A DNA stretch of 21,816 nt, taken from positions 1-21,816 of the forward strand of contig JBJOPY010000261.1 in assembly GCA_046050405.1 (NCBI GenBank), written 5' to 3'. Within the stretch, counting starts at the first letter, position 1; each line of letters opens with the position of its first letter. The DNA comes from JADKCL01 sp046050405. GTDB taxonomy: Bacteria > Bacteroidota > Bacteroidia > J057 > JADKCL01. Of this stretch, positions 17,656-21,816 are shown in pieces. The notes beneath the pieces were generated by a model, which was not told the origin of the DNA, made no database searches, and saw only the letters and a list, made by a program, of their open reading frames with translations. The position numbers and the translations under genes are program-made.

Positions 17656-19644
17656 ATGTCCAGGCGCATTCCACCCCACAAGATCGACGAAATCTACGCG
17701 GCAGCGAATGCCGTGGAGGTCATCGGAGAGTATTTGCAGCTCAAAAAGCGCGGATCGAACTACTTCGCCCTCTCGCCATTCACGAACGAGAAGACACCCT
17801 CCTTTGCCATATCGCCCTCGAAGAACATTTGGAAGGACTTCTCGACCGGCAAGGGGGGCAACGCTGTTTCCTTCCTGATGGAGGCGGAAGGAATGACCTA
17901 CGTGGAGGCGCTGAAATACCTTGCCGAGAAGTACCATATCCCCCTGGAGCTGGAGGAGGCGCCGGAAGACCTCGAGCGGGAAGACCATCGGGAGTCCCTC
18001 TACGTGGTCAATGAATGGGCGGCGCGATACTTCCATCGGACCATGCTCGAGACGCAGCGGGGCAGGGACATCGCGCTCACCTACTTCCGGGAGCGGGGCC
18101 TGCTGGATCGCACCATTGAGGTGTTTCAGCTGGGCTACTGCGGAGATGAATGGGACGCCTTCAGCAAGGAGGCGATCAAGCAACAATTCAAGGAGGAGTA
18201 TCTGATCGAGACCGGCCTCGCCTTTAAGCGGGACAGTGACGGCAGGTTGCTGGACAGGTTCCGTTCACGGATCATGTTCCCCATTCACAATCACCTGGGG
18301 AAGGTCGTAGGCTTCGGGGGGAGGATCATGACGCAGGAGAAGATGGCCAAGTACATCAACTCTCCCGAGTCAGACATCTACCACAAGAGCAATGTGCTCT
18401 ATGGCTTGCACCAGGCGAAGAAGGCCATCCGCGATGAAGACCGCTGCATCCTGGTCGAGGGCTACATGGATGTGATCTCGCTGGCACAGGCCGGCATCGA
18501 GAATGTGGTCGCAAGCTCGGGCACCGCATTGACCCAGGATCAGATCAGGCTCATCAAGCGCTTCACGCCGAATGTCCTGCTGATCTATGACGCAGACCGG
18601 GCGGGCATCGCAGCTGCGCTCAGGGGAATCGACCTGCTGCTGGAGGCGGAGATGAATGTGCGCGTATTGCTGCTGCCTCCGGGCGACGACCCTGACAGCT
18701 ACGTGAAGGCGCATGGCAAAAGTGGGTTCGAGGTCTATGTCAATGAGCAGGCGCAGGACTTCCTCGACTTCAAGCTGGACCAGCTTCGGTTGGCGCATGA
18801 CTTTGAGGATCCCCAGGCCAAGACACTGGCCATCCACGAGGTGGCCCAGACCCTGAGCCGCCTGGTGGATCCCGTGAAAATGGCCGTGTATCTGGAACTC
18901 GCCGCAACCAAGCTGGGGATGTCGCCCGAGGTAATCCAACGGTCGATCCAGAAAGCCCAGGCTGACAGGGCACAGCTCGATCAACGCCAGGAGGGTTTTC
19001 GTCAGCGGCAGGCGCAGACGAGCCTCCTGCAACCGTCCTCGGACGGCGAGTACCAGGGCATCCCGACCGGGGAGATCATGCCCGACGGGATGTCAGCCCC
19101 CTTGGGGACAGAGCCGGGGATCGTGGCACAGGAGCGGGAACTGCTCCGGCTCTTCATGAACTATCCGGACAGGGACATCCATCAAGGCGAAGGCGAGGTG
19201 GTCAAGCTCGGCGAATACCTGCAGGGGCTCCTCGACCAGCTGGAGTTCAGCCACAAGGATTTCCAGAAATTCAAGACCCTGCTCCTCCAAGACTATGAGT
19301 CCACAGGGACATTGAATCTGGACTGGTTTCTGAACCACGAAGACAAGGCGATCGGACGGATCGCGAGCAGCCTGCTGACGATACCCTTCGAAGTCAGTGA
19401 AAACTGGACAAAATTTGACATCAAGGCCCCGAGGATGGATGAAGACCTTGAGGCCTCTGTTCACAGTGCCGTACAGCTGTACAATTTCCGGCACCTGGAC
19501 AAGCTGATCCAGGAGTGCCAGGTAAAGCTGCGGGAGGCGAAGGATCCCGAAAAACAGGATGAGCTGCTGCAAAAATTCATGGCCTTGATGGAGATTCAGA
19601 AGACGATCCTCCACGAGCTAGGGATCGTGATCCCGAAGCTATAG
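17656..19644 (+). CDS. dnaG: DNA primase DnaG lacking the usual zinc ligands
   Basis: Protein of 662 residues that lays down RNA primers for replication, working with the replicative helicase. Domains: N-terminal zinc-finger-like fold (about 1-100), RNA polymerase core with TOPRIM (about 115-370) and a C-terminal helicase-binding region (about 490-662). TOPRIM residues are in place: Glu268 in LVEGYMD, Asp312 and Asp314 in YDADRAG, and DDPDSYV at 344-350. The N-terminal domain keeps the fold signature (NEKTPSF 44-50, GKGGNAVSFLM 65-75), but the positions that hold Cys40, His43, Cys61 and Cys64 in E. coli are Ser40, Thr43, Asp61 and Thr64. The start at 17656 (MSRRIPPHKIDEI) is the normal family start; an in-frame extension of 70 residues upstream does not look like real protein. 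Confidence 0.96.
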   Translation: MSRRIPPHKIDEIYAAANAVEVIGEYLQLKKRGSNYFALSPFTNEKTPSFAISPSKNIWKDFSTGKGGNAVSFLMEAEGMTYVEALKYLAEKYHIPLELEEAPEDLEREDHRESLYVVNEWAARYFHRTMLETQRGRDIALTYFRERGLLDRTIEVFQLGYCGDEWDAFSKEAIKQQFKEEYLIETGLAFKRDSDGRLLDRFRSRIMFPIHNHLGKVVGFGGRIMTQEKMAKYINSPESDIYHKSNVLYGLHQAKKAIRDEDRCILVEGYMDVISLAQAGIENVVASSGTALTQDQIRLIKRFTPNVLLIYDADRAGIAAALRGIDLLLEAEMNVRVLLLPPGDDPDSYVKAHGKSGFEVYVNEQAQDFLDFKLDQLRLAHDFEDPQAKTLAIHEVAQTLSRLVDPVKMAVYLELAATKLGMSPEVIQRSIQKAQADRAQLDQRQEGFRQRQAQTSLLQPSSDGEYQGIPTGEIMPDGMSAPLGTEPGIVAQERELLRLFMNYPDRDIHQGEGEVVKLGEYLQGLLDQLEFSHKDFQKFKTLLLQDYESTGTLNLDWFLNHEDKAIGRIASSLLTIPFEVSENWTKFDIKAPRMDEDLEASVHSAVQLYNFRHLDKLIQECQVKLREAKDPEKQDELLQKFMALMEIQKTILHELGIVIPKL

Positions 19645-19663
19645 GCTGTGGCCCCATCCGACG

Positions 19664-19683
19664 ACGGGCGACACTTCGCCCGT
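19664..19683. repeat. 8-bp perfect hairpin behind dnaG
   Basis: ACGGGCGA (19664-19671) and TCGCCCGT (19676-19683) form a perfect stem closed by the four-base loop CACT, 20 bases after the dnaG stop. It could act as a terminator or protect the mRNA end, but it has no T-run after it. A second hairpin with a similar GGGCG stem follows 25 bases on. Confidence 0.55.
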
Positions 19684-19708
19684 GTGGCGGCAATGAAGCC
19701 TGAATGCG

Positions 19709-19727
19709 AGGGCGGGACACACGCCCT
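19709..19727. repeat. Second GGGCG-stem hairpin behind dnaG
   Basis: AGGGCG (19709-19714) pairs with CGCCCT (19722-19727) around a seven-base loop GGACACA. Stem core and the ACAC in the loop resemble the hairpin at 19664-19683, so the two may be arms of one dispersed palindromic repeat unit. Confidence 0.45.
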
Positions 19728-19825
19728 ACTGGCTGAAGCAGAGATTCCGCCACCTCCGGGCAGCAAAAGCCGGGGCAGTGGGATTTTATTTCCTCTTTTG
19801 GATTGACCTTCGTTAATTGGCCGAC

Positions 19826-20500
19826 ATGGAAGACAAGTTCGAAGAAATCGTCGCCACCCTGAGTGACAAGGCCGCATTGAAACAGCACATCCACCGCAGC
19901 ACCGTGAGGGTGTTCCAGATGCTCAAGACCATTGCCGCCGACATGGAGCAAAAGCTGTCCGAACGCGTGGCAGGGATCGGCCATTCCGTGCAGACCGAGT
20001 TCACGGAGGAGGGTGAATTTGAGTTTCAGCTGAAATTGGGGGAGGATGTCCTGATGTTTTCCATGCTGCCGAACATACTGACCCTCGGGGAAGGCCATGT
20101 CCTGTCCAAAAGTGCCTACATTCAGGAAGATCCGCACCGAGGATTCTTCGGCATGATCACCATCTATAATTTCATGGCCGACAGCGTGAGATACAACCGC
20201 CTGAACGATGCAGGCTACCTCCTGGCCAGAATGATGGTGAACGGCGAGGACCATTACTACATCGAGGGCATTCGACAGCTCTATTTCATGCATCCGGACA
20301 TCGGGGCGAACGTGGTCAATGAGGCGAACTTGCGGGAGCTGGTTCAGTCAGCGATCCTCCTCGCCGTGGAAGAAGACCTGCAAGCACCGACCTTCCAAGA
20401 CATCCAGGTGGTACCGCTCTCCTTGAAACTCCAGGATCAGATGGCAGGAACGGAGAAAGTGGGTTTTCAGATGAAGATGGAATCGAAAAAGCCCAGTTGA
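19826..20500 (+). CDS. Conserved-looking protein of unknown function
   Basis: Protein of 224 residues that I do not recognise. It has no signal peptide or membrane segment, so it is probably cytoplasmic. Residues 1-50 are charged and helical with an alternating pattern (EEIVATLSDKAALKQ, FQMLKTIAADMEQKLSERV). The middle is mixed alpha/beta with a hydrophobic block (EDVLMFSMLPNILTL, FFGMITIYNFMADSVRYN) and aromatic residues in MVNGEDHYYIEGIRQLYFMHP. The tail is more polar. Codon use and normal protein-like composition argue it is real. ATG at 19826 is preferred to TTG at 19817. It stands alone between dnaG and the reductase, with more than 150 bases on each side, so context gives no function. 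Confidence 0.8.
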   Translation: MEDKFEEIVATLSDKAALKQHIHRSTVRVFQMLKTIAADMEQKLSERVAGIGHSVQTEFTEEGEFEFQLKLGEDVLMFSMLPNILTLGEGHVLSKSAYIQEDPHRGFFGMITIYNFMADSVRYNRLNDAGYLLARMMVNGEDHYYIEGIRQLYFMHPDIGANVVNEANLRELVQSAILLAVEEDLQAPTFQDIQVVPLSLKLQDQMAGTEKVGFQMKMESKKPS

Positions 20501-20616
20501 CACCAAGAAAAATCATCCTGTTTGGAACAAATCCCTGCTGAGCCAGGTTTAAGCAACCGCAATTCATGACATACATCTTTCCGAGAATAGCAGCAAGCTC
20601 CGGCCAGCCCATTGCA

Positions 20617-20652
20617 CGGGGGTTACGGCATGCACTTGAACGGAAACCCCCG
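20617..20652. repeat. 8-bp inverted repeat ahead of the aldo/keto reductase gene
   Basis: CGGGGGTT (20617-20624) and AACCCCCG (20645-20652) are perfect inverted repeats separated by 20 bases. It lies about 60 bases before the reductase start. It might be a terminator remnant of the upstream gene or an operator; no T-run follows and there is no recognisable -7 box between it and the gene. Confidence 0.4.
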
Positions 20653-20714
20653 CCAAGCAATTGAGTAAATGATGCAGCAGCGGAGAGTACATCCGTTCGA
20701 CACAAAGCAAGACA

Positions 20715-21743
20715 ATGAAGTACAAACTCTTAGGAAAAACCGGCCTCCGGGTATCAGAGCTTTCACTGGGCACGATGACCTTCGGCGAAGAATGGGGCTG
20801 GGGGGCCTCCAAGGAGGAAAGCAAGCGGATATTTGATGCCTATGCTGGTGCGGGCGGCAACTTCCTTGATACTGCCAACCGCTACACCGAAGGCACAAGC
20901 GAGCGATACCTGGGCGAATTCATCGCCGGTGACCGCGACCATTTCGTGGTGGCCACCAAGTATTCCCTCCTCGACCGGAGAGGCGACCCGAACTTCGCCG
21001 GCAACCATCGCAAGAACATGATGCGCTCCATCGAAGGCAGCCTGAAACGCCTGGGAACAGACCACATTGACTTGTTCTACCTCCATGCCTGGGACTTCCT
21101 GACCCCACTCGAGGAGGTGCTGCGTGGTATCGATGACCTTGTCCGGGCAGGCAAGATCCTCTATGCGGGCATCAGCGACACCCCCGCCTGGATCGTGTCG
21201 CAAGCCAATGCAATCGCCGACCTGCGCGGCTGGACCCGTTTCAATGCCCTGCAGATTGAGTACAGCCTCCTGCAACGAACGGTGGAGCGCGACCTGATGC
21301 CGATGGCGAAGTCCATGGACATCGCCGTGACCGCATGGGCTGCCTTGGCAGGCGGAGCCCTCACTGGCAAGTACCTGGAGGCGAATGACGACCCCAAGCG
21401 CCTCGCCGAAGGCAGTTCACGCCTGGATGAACGTAGCCGCAGGATCACCCAAGCAGTCGTGCAAGTAGGGCTAGAACACGGTTGCTCGCCCGCTCAGGCG
21501 GCCATCAACTGGGTGCGTCAGAAGAGCCAAGTGGTGATCCCGATCATCGGCGCCCGCAAGGCAAGCCAGATGGAGGACTGCCTGGGATGCCTTCAGCATC
21601 CGCTTCCAGATGCAGCCATCGACAGGCTCGACGGGGCCAGTGCCATCGAACTGGGATTCCCACACGAGTTTCTACGGGGATCCGTCGTGAGTGCGCTGTT
21701 GTTTAGTGACCAGAAAGAGCTCATCGACAACCACCGTATCTGA
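20715..21743 (+). CDS. Aldo/keto reductase
   Basis: Protein of 342 residues, an NADPH-dependent (or NADH-dependent) carbonyl reductase of the TIM-barrel aldo/keto reductase superfamily. The N-terminal MKYKLLGKTGLRVSELSLGTM and the catalytic tetrad are visible: Asp52 and Tyr57 (FLDTANRYTEG), Lys82 (VVATKYS) and His124 (FYLHAWD). Further family marks are GISDTPAW (152-159), QIEYSLLQR (180-188) and the cofactor-binding VIPIIGARKASQ (274-285). Length is usual for the bacterial group related to YajO and Kv-beta subunits. The substrate cannot be told from sequence. It is not evidently in an operon; the upstream gene ends 214 bases before. Confidence 0.93.
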   Translation: MKYKLLGKTGLRVSELSLGTMTFGEEWGWGASKEESKRIFDAYAGAGGNFLDTANRYTEGTSERYLGEFIAGDRDHFVVATKYSLLDRRGDPNFAGNHRKNMMRSIEGSLKRLGTDHIDLFYLHAWDFLTPLEEVLRGIDDLVRAGKILYAGISDTPAWIVSQANAIADLRGWTRFNALQIEYSLLQRTVERDLMPMAKSMDIAVTAWAALAGGALTGKYLEANDDPKRLAEGSSRLDERSRRITQAVVQVGLEHGCSPAQAAINWVRQKSQVVIPIIGARKASQMEDCLGCLQHPLPDAAIDRLDGASAIELGFPHEFLRGSVVSALLFSDQKELIDNHRI

Positions 21744-21816
21744 CCTCTTGGATGCCAATGGCCTACGCCCACAGGGGGGCTGCTTCAACGTAGCGGCATA
21801 TTGTCGGTTCATCCAA

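Noticed and set aside
1..21816. CRISPR arrays, insertion sequences, phage genes, toxin-antitoxin pairs or defence genes.
   Set aside because: No regularly spaced direct repeats, transposase-like motifs, or small gene pairs were seen on either strand.

Overview
The window looks like chromosomal DNA from a GC-rich member of the Bacteroidota, possibly Saprospiria or a relative; the class-level placement is only an inference. Three things point there: exact copies of the Bacteroidota -7 promoter box (TAnnTTTG) in front of the tRNA and most genes, two giant C25 peptidases with type IX secretion (T9SS) C-terminal sorting domains beside a PorV/PorQ-family barrel, and a DnaG primase whose zinc ligands are replaced in the way I remember from Bacteroidota. 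I see no insertion sequence, CRISPR array, phage gene or rRNA.

Layout, left to right. A tRNA-Leu(CAA) gene on the minus strand is cut by the left edge, with a very good promoter in front of it. Next is a plus-strand AAA+ ATPase gene (272-2038) with an apparently degenerate first ATPase-like half and an intact second one. A gene-free stretch of about 350 bases separates it from the convergent glycyl-tRNA synthetase gene (minus, 3920-2388). The middle 11 kb (4099-15239, minus) is the most unusual part: a PorV/PorQ-family outer-membrane protein followed in the same direction by two tandem, homologous proteins of 1629 and 1672 residues. Each has a gingipain-type C25 peptidase domain with His and Cys in place, CARDB-like and FN3-like domains, a segment resembling the ILEI/PANDER fold, and a T9SS type-A-like tail. 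They match the PorU2-like (long PorU-related) proteins. Together the three look like a cell-surface sortase or protease module, probably transcribed from the promoter at 15246-15253.

To the right are glutamine-dependent NAD+ synthetase (nadE, minus, 17392-15464), divergent from DNA primase (dnaG, plus, 17656-19644), then a conserved-looking protein of unknown function (19826-20500) and an aldo/keto reductase (20715-21743). A pair of GC-rich hairpins lies just behind dnaG.

A recurring theme is that the -7 box sits only 3 to 8 bases before the start codon of the AAA, glyS, porV/Q-like and dnaG genes. This predicts leaderless or nearly leaderless mRNAs; nadE instead has a leader of about 20 bases with a purine-rich ribosome binding site. 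The basic genes (glyS, nadE, dnaG, tRNA) are ordinary housekeeping. The tandem PorU2-like pair with its barrel protein is the best candidate for an underexplored system.
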